Of a stretch of DNA of 11,801 bases, positions 6,095 through 11,766 are shown piece after piece (the first letter of the stretch is position 1; the number at the start of each line of letters is the position of its first letter). The stretch is from CAJKWP01 sp964554475 (GTDB lineage Bacteria; Bacillota; Clostridia; Christensenellales; UBA1242), in contig CAZKOT010000036.1 of the NCBI GenBank assembly GCA_964554475.1, forward strand, positions 1-11,801, read 5' to 3'. Both the position numbers and the translations under genes were made by a program. Below the pieces are notes generated by a model. That model had not been told where the DNA came from. It did not search any database and saw nothing but the letters and a program-made list of their open reading frames with translations.

Positions 6095-6616
6095 TTAACT
6101 AATGCCACCTTCAATTACCGTTTTTATAACGAAATAGCCTACAACAGCACAAATAACAACAAGAATAATTGAAAGAATTAAACCCGATGTTCTTCTTATT
6201 CCTTTTTTTGAAACAGCAAAAAGAACAAGAGCTATAATTGAAAAAAGTGTTGCCACTCCATAAGAATAAGGTAATGAAATATATAAATTTTTAACTACTT
6301 CCATTGCTTCATTTGTTTTTGAAAACAATGCCCGAAAGTCTTCATTCGCCCAAATTGTGAAAAGAGTAATAACAGAAAAAACAAATAAAATAAGAAAGTA
6401 AGCGGCGAAAAAAATCCATGAAAAAAGAACAACCACTGTATAAATTGATGCTAAAATCGCAAAAGTTAGAAAAAATGACCCGAATTTTATTGTAAGCGGG
6501 GATTTTTCTTTTTTTACTTTTTTACCATTATTTTCAACCTGATTTTCTTTCGGTTGCACTTTGTCTATTTCATTAGATTGTACTTTGTCTATTTCAAGAT
6601 TTTCATTATTTTCCAT
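6095..6616 (-). CDS. Four-helix integral membrane protein, unknown function
   Basis: The 173-aa product has a charged N-terminal tail (1-42) and four hydrophobic segments at about 43-65, 66-90, 117-136 and 144-168. The tail contains a short tandem repeat, EIDKVQ at 8-13 and again at 16-21, mirrored in the DNA near 6563-6597, and a lysine-rich stretch (GKKVKKEK, 31-38) before the first helix, consistent with a cytoplasmic N-terminus. The ATG at 6616 is preceded by AAGGGGAG, seven bases away. The family is not recognised; it resembles small Bacillota membrane proteins with no assigned role. It is transcribed alone from its own promoter region (6617-6801) and ends 6 bases from the convergent 94-aa gene. 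Confidence 0.85.
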   Translation of the reverse strand: MENNENLEIDKVQSNEIDKVQPKENQVENNGKKVKKEKSPLTIKFGSFFLTFAILASIYTVVVLFSWIFFAAYFLILFVFSVITLFTIWANEDFRALFSKTNEAMEVVKNLYISLPYSYGVATLFSIIALVLFAVSKKGIRRTSGLILSIILVVICAVVGYFVIKTVIEGGIS

Positions 6617-6747
6617 ACTTTAACTCCCCTTCTTTTATTTACTCTCTATCTATATTTTGCTTAATGTTTGATTTAGCATTCTTTCTTATTTAAAACAAAA
6701 TATGACTTTTCATTAATTTTTTTATAATAACTATTTTTTCTATAAAG

Positions 6748-6776
6748 AGATTACTTCATTTCTTGTTTAAAGTCAA
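6748..6776 (-). promoter_or_regulatory. Candidate promoter of the membrane protein gene
   Basis: TTGACT (6771-6776) and TAATCT (6748-6753) lie 17 bases apart on the minus strand, about 130 bases upstream of the ATG. The leader would be long and A+T-rich, with no recognised riboswitch. A second, weaker candidate (TTGTTT with TGC-TAAATC) lies nearer the gene. Confidence 0.4.
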
Positions 6777-6801
6777 ATAAATAGTTTAGAATATTGTCTT
6801 T

Positions 6802-7503
6802 TTAAGCCGTAACAAATCTTCTTTCAAAATTTTTTTCTAAAAGACAAAGCGCTTGCTCTGTGATTTCTTTATTAGGTTTTATTGTAGAAAGTCTTTCATA
6901 TTCTGTTTGTTTAATAATTTTAAATATATTATTAACAGGAAATGAAATTCGCTCCGAAAAACCATTTTTACATGATGCACAAAGAACCTCTCCTGTGTCA
7001 AAATTAAACCATCTGCTCTCATTCAAATTATTTTTGCAATTTGTACATTTTTCGCAGAAAAATTCGTATCCTTGATTAAAAAATAAAGAAATTAGAAATT
7101 TTATTAAAACAACATTTTCACAAACGTTTTCATATGTTAAAGTTTTTAATGCTTTCAAACACTCCAAAAACAAAAAACCATTTTCTTCTCCCTCATTTGA
7201 AACAGTTAAAATAATTTTAAAAATCCTTCCTGCTTCCAAAAAGGCAGAATATTTTTTTGTAATATTGAAAAAAGAATCAATACAATCAGCTGAAATAATT
7301 GTGAAAAAGCCATTTTTTTCTGTTAAAGTAAAGTCAGCAAAACAAAAAATCTCTTTTGCAAATTTTAATTTTGAACCGCTATTTTTAACGCCTTTTAATT
7401 TTGCCCGTAATATTCCTTTTTCCAATGAAAAAACAGTGATGATTTTATCTTTTTCTCCACTATCTAAACTTTTTAAAACAATTCCTTTAATTTTTAAGTC
7501 CAT
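6802..7503 (-). CDS. recO: DNA repair protein RecO
   Basis: RecO loads RecA onto SSB-coated single-stranded DNA together with RecR in the RecFOR pathway and anneals complementary strands. The 233-aa product has the N-terminal OB-fold start (KIKGIVLKSLDSGEKDKIITVFS, 4-26, with the usual LG/GE turn) and a C-terminal helical domain holding a zinc-binding cluster (C150, C153, C156, then C175 and C178 in CASC). Length is typical for Bacillota RecO. The ATG at 7503 has no Shine-Dalgarno sequence; TATAAT (7510-7515) ends exactly six bases before it, so the transcript is predicted leaderless. A 54-aa gene ends 51 bp upstream and may read through, but the local -10 gives recO its own start. No era or glyS-type neighbours are visible. 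Confidence 0.93.
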   Translation of the reverse strand: MDLKIKGIVLKSLDSGEKDKIITVFSLEKGILRAKLKGVKNSGSKLKFAKEIFCFADFTLTEKNGFFTIISADCIDSFFNITKKYSAFLEAGRIFKIILTVSNEGEENGFLFLECLKALKTLTYENVCENVVLIKFLISLFFNQGYEFFCEKCTNCKNNLNESRWFNFDTGEVLCASCKNGFSERISFPVNNIFKIIKQTEYERLSTIKPNKEITEQALCLLEKNFERRFVTA

Positions 7504-7509
7504 GCCGTA

Positions 7510-7538
7510 ATTATAACTTTATTCAAAAAGGAAAGCAA
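7510..7538 (-). promoter_or_regulatory. Promoter of recO, predicted leaderless
   Basis: A perfect TATAAT (7510-7515) sits six bases before the ATG at 7503, with TTGCTT (7533-7538) 17 bases further upstream (weak -35, 3 of 6). The expected +1 is the A of the ATG. Confidence 0.5.
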
Positions 7539-7554
7539 ATTTTAGAAATGAAAT

Positions 7555-7719
7555 CTACATTTCCCGCTCTTCTTTCTCTTTTTTATCTTTAGTTTTTCCC
7601 TTTCTTAATTCTCTTAAGAACATTATTAAAAACCAAAATGGGGTAGCAACGGGAGCATCTGCCGAACGTTTAATTATTTCCCACATTTTTTTTGCTTTTT
7701 CGGTTGGAAAATCATCCAT
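7555..7719 (-). CDS. Small hypothetical protein upstream of recO (54 aa)
   Basis: A frame of 54 codons starts MDDFPTEKAKKMWEIIK and contains a short hydrophobic stretch APVATPFWFLIMFL (22-35), followed by a very basic and acidic tail (RELRKGKTKDKKEKEERE). GGAGG six bases before the ATG is a strong ribosome binding site, so I regard it as translated although it is short. The hydrophobic stretch is marginal for a membrane helix; the tail would remain in the cytoplasm. It lies 51 bp upstream of recO in the same direction. Bacillota often have a short gene (yqzL) next to recO, but this sequence does not look like YqzL. Function unknown. Confidence 0.65.
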   Translation of the reverse strand: MDDFPTEKAKKMWEIIKRSADAPVATPFWFLIMFLRELRKGKTKDKKEKEEREM

Positions 7720-7790
7720 TTTTTCCTCCATAATTCAATTATCATATGAAATAATAATCCAAAATGCTAAAAACTTTACTCTCAAATAAA

Positions 7791-7815
7791 AAAAGGATTA
7801 TTTTCTAATCCTTTT
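7791..7815 (-). terminator. Rho-independent terminator of the 71-aa gene
   Basis: AAAAGGATTA (7791-7800) and TAATCCTTTT (7806-7815) form a perfect 10-bp stem with a five-base loop. On the minus strand it is followed by a run of T, 18 bases after the stop of the gene ending at 7833. Confidence 0.8.
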
Positions 7816-7832
7816 CTTGTAATTTAAATGTG

Positions 7833-8048
7833 CTACGCCAAGACGTTTTGTTCTCCTGCTTCTAACTTTTTTGCTTTTAATGAGGCACTTACAAAGGTTT
7901 GAGCAGGTACAAGCGAACGTTCAACAGAAGGAATATTTAATTTTTTAAGACATTCTAAAACTTTCAAATCTAGAACAAAGCTTTTCCAAGCATTTTCGTA
8001 TTCTTTTGTCGGAAAATTATTTTTTGGAGTTTTTCTAAAATCTGTCAT
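7833..8048 (-). CDS. Small hypothetical protein (71 aa), monocistronic
   Basis: The product begins MTDFRKTPKNNFPTKEYENA and is soluble-looking, with a probable helix at about 17-37 (EYENAWKSFVLDLKVLECLKK) and a C-terminal segment rich in Ala, Ser and Lys. There are no recognised motifs and one Cys (C33). It has a complete expression unit: promoter TTGTTT-17-TATAAT, a near-perfect AAAGGAGGT ribosome binding site eight bases from the ATG, and a clear terminator right after the stop. I cannot name the family. The strong signals imply abundant translation, so a regulatory or structural role is more likely than a decayed gene. Confidence 0.78.
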   Translation of the reverse strand: MTDFRKTPKNNFPTKEYENAWKSFVLDLKVLECLKKLNIPSVERSLVPAQTFVSASLKAKKLEAGEQNVLA

Positions 8049-8093
8049 ATGCGTGTACCTCCTTTTCTTTAGTCACGTAATAATTGCAAATTA

Positions 8094-8122
8094 ATTATAC
8101 AATATTATATGAACATAAACAA
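8094..8122 (-). promoter_or_regulatory. Promoter of the 71-aa gene
   Basis: TTGTTT (8117-8122) and a perfect TATAAT (8094-8099) are 17 bases apart on the minus strand. The leader would be about 40 bases and includes AAAGGAGGT. Confidence 0.6.
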
Positions 8123-8354
8123 GTAAAAATTAATCGAAAAAATTGAAGTTTTTTAATGGAATAAATCTATTGTTTGCAGAATTAAACCTAATATTCGTCA
8201 TTTTTTTTAATTTTCTAACAAAAAAATATATAAAAATAATTATATCATTATATTCGCAAAAATTTGTATTCATGCAATATTGTGCATAAATATTCATAGT
8301 ATAATTTAAGAACCAAACATATAAAAGCAATTTGCTAGTGCAGAAACAACAAAG
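8123..8354. other. Gene-free A+T-rich stretch with an inverted repeat
   Basis: Together with its flanks this is the only gap above 300 bp without a gene (8049-8394). It holds no convincing coding frame. An inverted repeat, TATTCATGCA (8267-8276) with TGCATAAATA (8283-8292), matches at 9 of 10 and looks operator-like. Several TATAAT-like hexamers occur; one on the plus strand at 8300-8305 could start a short RNA of about 75 bases ending at the hairpin 8355-8374, but no good -35 supports it. Confidence 0.35.
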
Positions 8355-8374
8355 CACTCGCCAAAAAGCGAGTG
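8355..8374 (-). terminator. Terminator of the phosphorylase-tsaE-tsaB-rimI operon
   Basis: CACTCGC (8355-8361) and GCGAGTG (8368-8374) form a seven-base G+C-rich stem with a six-base loop, about 20 bases after the rimI stop. On the minus strand TTTGTTGTTT follows; on the plus strand TTTGAGTTTT follows, so it may work both ways. Confidence 0.7.
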
Positions 8375-8394
8375 TTTGAGTTTTAGCCATTTTA

Positions 8395-8841
8395 TTACCT
8401 TTTATTTAAAATAAATTGCATTTCAACGCAATCATTACCGTTATTATAATATTTTTTTCTCACTCTAGTTTTTTTAAACCCTAATTTTGTGTAAAGATTT
8501 ATTGCAACGGAATTTTCAGCATCAACTTCCAATGTTATTTTAGAAATTTTCTTTTCTTTTGCCCGCTCAATTGCAAAAAGCATAAGTTTTTTTCCAAAAC
8601 CCTTTCTTTTAAATTCTTTCAGAACTGCTAAATTTAAAATGGAAACCTCATCTGGTGTAAACATTAAATTTAAAAAAGCAATGGTTTTTTTATTAAGTTC
8701 AATAATATAAGCCTCTCTTGAACAATCAATCATTTCATCTGTAAATTGAGAAAGCGACCAACTTCCTTTATCGAATTGCTCTTTTGAAATTTTATAAACA
8801 TCTTTAAGATGTTCTATTTGCATTAATTTGATTTCGAACAT
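8395..8841 (-). CDS. rimI: Ribosomal-protein-S18-alanine N-acetyltransferase RimI family
   Basis: The 148-aa GNAT protein should acetylate the N-terminal alanine of ribosomal protein S18 or a similar protein N-terminus. The acetyl-CoA loop RKGFGK (79-84) follows the NLAVLKEFK strand, E105 lies in ITLEVDAENSVAINLYTKLGF (102-122), a RimI hallmark, and WSLSQF (28-33) matches the family's N-terminal substrate loop. The start at 8841 is supported by GAGGAA eleven bases upstream and by the family start (FEIKLM); it overlaps the end of tsaB by 19 bases. An in-frame ATG at 8823 overlapping the tsaB stop is an alternative. Downstream of tsaB is its usual place in Bacillota, where tsaD often follows; here the operon ends at a terminator. 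Confidence 0.88.
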   Translation of the reverse strand: MFEIKLMQIEHLKDVYKISKEQFDKGSWSLSQFTDEMIDCSREAYIIELNKKTIAFLNLMFTPDEVSILNLAVLKEFKRKGFGKKLMLFAIERAKEKKISKITLEVDAENSVAINLYTKLGFKKTRVRKKYYNNGNDCVEMQFILNKR

Positions 8842-9485
8842 AACTTTAATGATTCCTCTGCTTGTGAGTTTCGTAAGTATAACGGTTTTATATCGGTAAC
8901 AAATTCACCCATTTCAAATTTTTTAATAGACATTTCTAACAGAGTTTGTGGTGAAAATGAAACATTAACTGTTGCAAATTCTAAATTATCATTTTTTAAG
9001 CAAATAATATTTTTATTTTTTTTCACTTCGTTTTGTTCACAAAGTTGGGGCTCGCCAAGTTTTTCAAAAGACGAATTAAATTTTTGCAAAAAAAATTTTT
9101 CACTCAATGCATTAATTACACAAACAAATTCATTAATCTCTTTAGTTTTTAATTTGTTTGAATTAATTGCTTTTAAAAATTCCATAGACATTAATTCAAG
9201 TGAATTAATGTCAATTTTTTTTAAGGAAGGAAAAACAGTTTCAAAACCTTTAACAATGGAAATTCCTATACGAATACCTGTAAACGACCCGGGACCGACA
9301 ACAATAGCAATTCCATCCAAATCCTCAACTTTTAAACATGCTTCACTTAAAACTTCATCAATGCCGGGCATAACACTTTCACTGTGACGAAGATTTGAAT
9401 CAAATTTTTTAAAAATTTTTTTATTTCCTGCCAGTAGTGCCAAATCGGCCTCAATAGCAGAAGTATTAATTGCAAGTAAATTCAT
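8823..9485 (-). CDS. tsaB: tRNA N6-threonylcarbamoyladenosine (t6A) biosynthesis protein TsaB
   Basis: TsaB is the non-catalytic ASKHA-fold partner of TsaD; with TsaE they transfer threonylcarbamoyl to A37 of ANN-decoding tRNAs. The 220-aa product has the N-terminal strand LLAINTSA (3-10), the RHSE segment (33-36) that recalls the HSE region of the family, and VVGPGSFTGIRIG (62-74), the diagnostic TsaB loop. AGAGGT ahead of the ATG at 9485 is a good ribosome binding site. It precedes rimI with a 19-base overlap and follows tsaE, with the 223-bp repeat element in the gap. The C-terminal half is less conserved, as is usual. Confidence 0.93.
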   Translation of the reverse strand: MNLLAINTSAIEADLALLAGNKKIFKKFDSNLRHSESVMPGIDEVLSEACLKVEDLDGIAIVVGPGSFTGIRIGISIVKGFETVFPSLKKIDINSLELMSMEFLKAINSNKLKTKEINEFVCVINALSEKFFLQKFNSSFEKLGEPQLCEQNEVKKNKNIICLKNDNLEFATVNVSFSPQTLLEMSIKKFEMGEFVTDIKPLYLRNSQAEESLKLCSKSN

Positions 9486-9529
9486 TTTTAACCTCTAAAG
9501 TAATTTATTGAGAAAATAATGTAGACCAA

Positions 9530-9752
9530 ATTCAGACTGTCGAGAAAGAGCTAATGGGCAAGGCTCGACAAATACTTTGAGCCGTTAAATTTGCGTTAGC
9601 AAATTTACAGAGTTTACGAAGTAACTCGTTAAGAGGCGAAAAAGGCAGGAGTTTACTTCGTGTAATGACTGTCTTTCGGCATTTGACAGTAACGCAACAA
9701 CAAAATTTTTTTAAAAATTTTGTGTCAATTGCCCTTTGCCGACAGTCTGAAT
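9530..9752. repeat. Hairpin-rich element with terminal inverted repeats, copy 2 (223 bp)
   Basis: The ends 9530-9542 and 9740-9752 are perfect 13-bp inverted repeats (ATTCAGACTGTCG), with partial pairing continuing inward. Internal perfect hairpins are AAATTTGC (9587-9594) with 9599-9606 and CAAAATTTTT (9701-9710) with 9713-9722; GAGTTTAC (9610-9617) pairs with GTAACTC (9621-9627) with one bulge. Blocks 9553-9572, 9645-9659 and 9664-9680 are identical to copy 1 at 3973-4121. Copy 2 has about 70 extra bases between the first two blocks. It has no coding capacity. Its right end lies inside the tsaE frame, which now reads 13 codons into the element before stopping. Both copies have the same orientation relative to the genes. 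Confidence 0.8.
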
Positions 9753-10172
9753 AATTATTTTTCTTTTATTTTCGCCCAAAACTTCAAATGTAATAATAAA
9801 GTAATTTTTTGGAAGCAACTGTGGCGTATTTATTGCCCATTCAACAAAAACAGCTGCTTTTTTCAATGATTTTAAATCAAAATAATTTTCAAAACCTAAT
9901 TCGGTTATTTCTTGAATGCTTTCAATACGATACATATCAAAATGAAAAAGTTTAATATCATTGTCTATATATTCATTTAAGATTGTAAAAGTTGGACTTG
10001 TAATAATTTCTTTAATTCCAAGTCCTTTTGCAAAGCCTTTAACGAAAGTAGTTTTACCTGCACCCAAATCACCTTCAAGCGAAATAATACAAGGAAAAGA
10101 TATACTTTTCGAGAATTTTTCAGCAACTAAAATTGTTTCATTTTCATTGTTTGTAATTATTTCAATTTTCAC
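9711..10172 (-). CDS. tsaE: tRNA t6A biosynthesis ATPase TsaE, C-terminus replaced by a repeat element
   Basis: TsaE is the P-loop ATPase that regulates the TsaB-TsaD complex in t6A synthesis. The 153-aa product has the Walker A motif GDLGAGKT (34-41), SPTF (59-62), HFDMYR and the late VEWA motif, all in family order, and normal length. The start is GTG, overlapping the stop of the phosphorylase gene as GTGA, with AGGA seven bases upstream, so translation is probably coupled. Codons 141-153 (IQTVGKGQLTQNF) are read from the end of repeat copy 2, meaning the element entered at the 3' end of the gene and now provides the stop codon. The ATPase core is untouched, so activity is expected to be retained. 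Confidence 0.92.
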   Translation of the reverse strand: MKIEIITNNENETILVAEKFSKSISFPCIISLEGDLGAGKTTFVKGFAKGLGIKEIITSPTFTILNEYIDNDIKLFHFDMYRIESIQEITELGFENYFDLKSLKKAAVFVEWAINTPQLLPKNYFIITFEVLGENKRKIIIQTVGKGQLTQNF

Positions 10173-11380
10173 TTTTCAATCCTAAAGCAATTTAGAAAAA
10201 CATCTCTATATCCTTTAAAAATGCTTTCCGAATAAATTTCTACAAGAGGTTCACCTATTTTAACATTGTCTCCCAATCTTTTTAAAATCTTAAATCCTTT
10301 GTAATTTAAGTAACGTGAAAGTGCACGGTTATTGAGTCCCAAACGCTCCGTAGAAATATTTGTTATTTTTCCTTCACTCATAGAATTAATAATTATATCC
10401 GGAGCAAATTTTCTCTCAAAAAGTTCTAGACTTCCGCCCTGTGCTTTTATAATTTCTTTTAATTTTTTTAATGCCTTTCCGCTTGTAACCAATTCCAATG
10501 CTGTTTTGTATGCTTCATCTTCACTCATTTTTCCACTTGTTGCAGTAGCTTTTACTACAATTGCTAAACTATGCTCTAGTAAAGGAGTACGAGGAGCAAA
10601 TTTAAGTGTTTCAATTACTTCCAAAACTTCCATAACATTACCAACACATTGCCCTAAAGGTTGGTTCATATCCCCTAATAAGTAACACATTTTTCGCCCG
10701 TAAAGAGTGCCTATTTTGAACATTAATTGTGCTAATTTTTCAGCTTCTGGTTTTGATTTAATTATTGCACCGTTGCCATATTTAACATCCAAAACAATTG
10801 TTTGCGCCCCACATGCCAGTTTTTTGCTCATGATTGAACTTGCAATCAATGGAATACTGTTTATAGCACCAATTTCATCTCTTAAATTGTAAATTACCCT
10901 ATCTGCAGGAGCCAAATCATCTGAGGCAACAATAAAGCAAGCACCATGTTCTTTTATAATTTTGAGTGCCTGTTCTGTTGTAAATTTATTTCTTAATCCT
11001 TCGAAAACTTTAATTTTATCAGCAGTTCCCCCAGTGTGCCCAAGCGCTCCTCCACTCATTTTTAAGCATTCTAAGCCCAAAAGTGCAAAAATCGGAACAA
11101 CAATTAAAGTTGTAGAATCACTAACACCACCAGTTGAATGCTTATCAACAGTATCACCAAGTTCACTTAAATCAATTATTTTTCCACTTTTAAGCATTGC
11201 TCTAGTCAATGCATAAGTTTCTTCAACACTCAAACCTTTTCTAAAAACAAGCAATAAAAATTTAGTCATATCCTCTTTTGAAATTGTTCCATTTGTGAAA
11301 TTTTTTACAATAAAGTCAATTTCAAAATCAGTTAAAACATCTCCCTTTTCTTTTGCAAGAATAATATGACTAATTTCCAT
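10169..11380 (-). CDS. pdp: Pyrimidine-nucleoside (thymidine) phosphorylase
   Basis: The enzyme cleaves thymidine, uridine or deoxyuridine with phosphate to base plus (deoxy)ribose-1-phosphate in nucleoside salvage. The 403-aa product has the phosphate loop DKHSTGGVSD (79-88), the second loop GHTGGTADK (114-122), and R167, S182 and K186, which align by a constant offset of four with the pyrimidine-binding R171, S186 and K190 of E. coli DeoA. The family signature S-G-R before this loop reads S-G-G here (G111), and the following LE is IK. It is about 30 residues shorter than typical Pdp/DeoA, mainly in the C-terminal half. The start at 11380 is chosen because it fits the family; an upstream in-frame TTG is disregarded. 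There is no Shine-Dalgarno sequence and a well-placed extended -10 predicts a leaderless mRNA. It leads the operon with tsaE, tsaB and rimI. Confidence 0.92.
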   Translation of the reverse strand: MEISHIILAKEKGDVLTDFEIDFIVKNFTNGTISKEDMTKFLLLVFRKGLSVEETYALTRAMLKSGKIIDLSELGDTVDKHSTGGVSDSTTLIVVPIFALLGLECLKMSGGALGHTGGTADKIKVFEGLRNKFTTEQALKIIKEHGACFIVASDDLAPADRVIYNLRDEIGAINSIPLIASSIMSKKLACGAQTIVLDVKYGNGAIIKSKPEAEKLAQLMFKIGTLYGRKMCYLLGDMNQPLGQCVGNVMEVLEVIETLKFAPRTPLLEHSLAIVVKATATSGKMSEDEAYKTALELVTSGKALKKLKEIIKAQGGSLELFERKFAPDIIINSMSEGKITNISTERLGLNNRALSRYLNYKGFKILKRLGDNVKIGEPLVEIYSESIFKGYRDVFLNCFRIEK

Positions 11381-11386
11381 AAGTTT

Positions 11387-11415
11387 AATATAGCACAATA
11401 TGAAATATTTGTAAA
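11387..11415 (-). promoter_or_regulatory. Operon promoter (phosphorylase-tsaE-tsaB-rimI), predicted leaderless
   Basis: TTTACA (11410-11415), a 17-base spacer ending in TGC, and TATATT (11387-11392) form an extended -10 promoter. Exactly six bases follow before the ATG at 11380, so +1 should be its A. This is the clearest leaderless case in the window. Confidence 0.65.
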
Positions 11416-11427
11416 ATAATTATACAA

Positions 11428-11455
11428 TTAAAAATAATTACGAAAAAAATATAAT
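11428..11455 (+). promoter_or_regulatory. Candidate promoter of the Cys/His-rich gene
   Basis: A perfect TATAAT (11450-11455) has TTAAAA (11428-11433) 16 bases upstream. The leader to the ATG at 11549 would be about 85 bases. It is divergent from the phosphorylase promoter. Confidence 0.45.
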
Positions 11456-11548
11456 AAAATAAGATAAGAAATGTTTTTTTTGTCCATTTTTTTAAAAGCT
11501 TCACTGTTCACAAGTTTCTATCATACAATAACAAGGAGGAGGAAAAAA

Positions 11549-11716
11549 ATGGACTTCAATTCTGAAAAATATAATGACCCATGCTCACCGTGCGAAGAAA
11601 AAAAAGAAGTATGGAAACCATGCTTCTACAAAGAAATTGAATGTGAAGAGCACAGGGAAACTGAACATCACGAATGCAAAGAAGAAAAACACGATTACGG
11701 ATGTCAAAAACGCTGA
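11549..11716 (+). CDS. Small Cys/His-rich acidic protein (55 aa), putative metal binding
   Basis: I do not recognise the family. The 55 residues contain six Cys (12, 15, 25, 32, 43, 52) and four His (36, 40, 41, 48), about one in five, with CSPC-like spacing at 12-15 and EHRETEHHEC at 35-43. The rest is mostly Glu and Lys; there is no signal peptide or membrane segment. AAGGAGGAGG directly upstream of the ATG at 11549 is a very strong ribosome binding site, so I reject the longer frame from 11471. The content suggests metal or redox binding, or a spore-coat-like structural role; both are inference. It diverges from the phosphorylase operon. Confidence 0.75.
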   Translation: MDFNSEKYNDPCSPCEEKKEVWKPCFYKEIECEEHRETEHHECKEEKHDYGCQKR

Positions 11717-11739
11717 TGCTGTTGTTTTTTAATCAAGCT

Positions 11740-11766
11740 TTGCAATTATTTTAGAAAATAATGCAA
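11740..11766 (+). terminator. A/T-rich hairpin downstream of the Cys/His-rich gene
   Basis: TTGC and ATTATTTT (11740-11752) pair with AAAATAATGCAA (11755-11766) around a two-base loop with a single bulged A. No T tract follows on the plus strand, so its role as a terminator is uncertain. Confidence 0.3.

Noticed and set aside
8130..8390. 86-codon minus-strand frame after rimI
   Set aside because: It starts inside the operon terminator stem, has no ribosome binding site and its composition follows the A+T-rich intergenic DNA.
3973..9752. The two elements as CRISPR or insertion sequences
   Set aside because: There is no repeat-spacer array and no transposase; only two dispersed copies with terminal inverted repeats are present.
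11471..11548. N-terminal extension of the Cys/His-rich protein
   Set aside because: The AAGGAGGAGG site lies inside this stretch and points to the ATG at 11549; the extension has no ribosome binding site.
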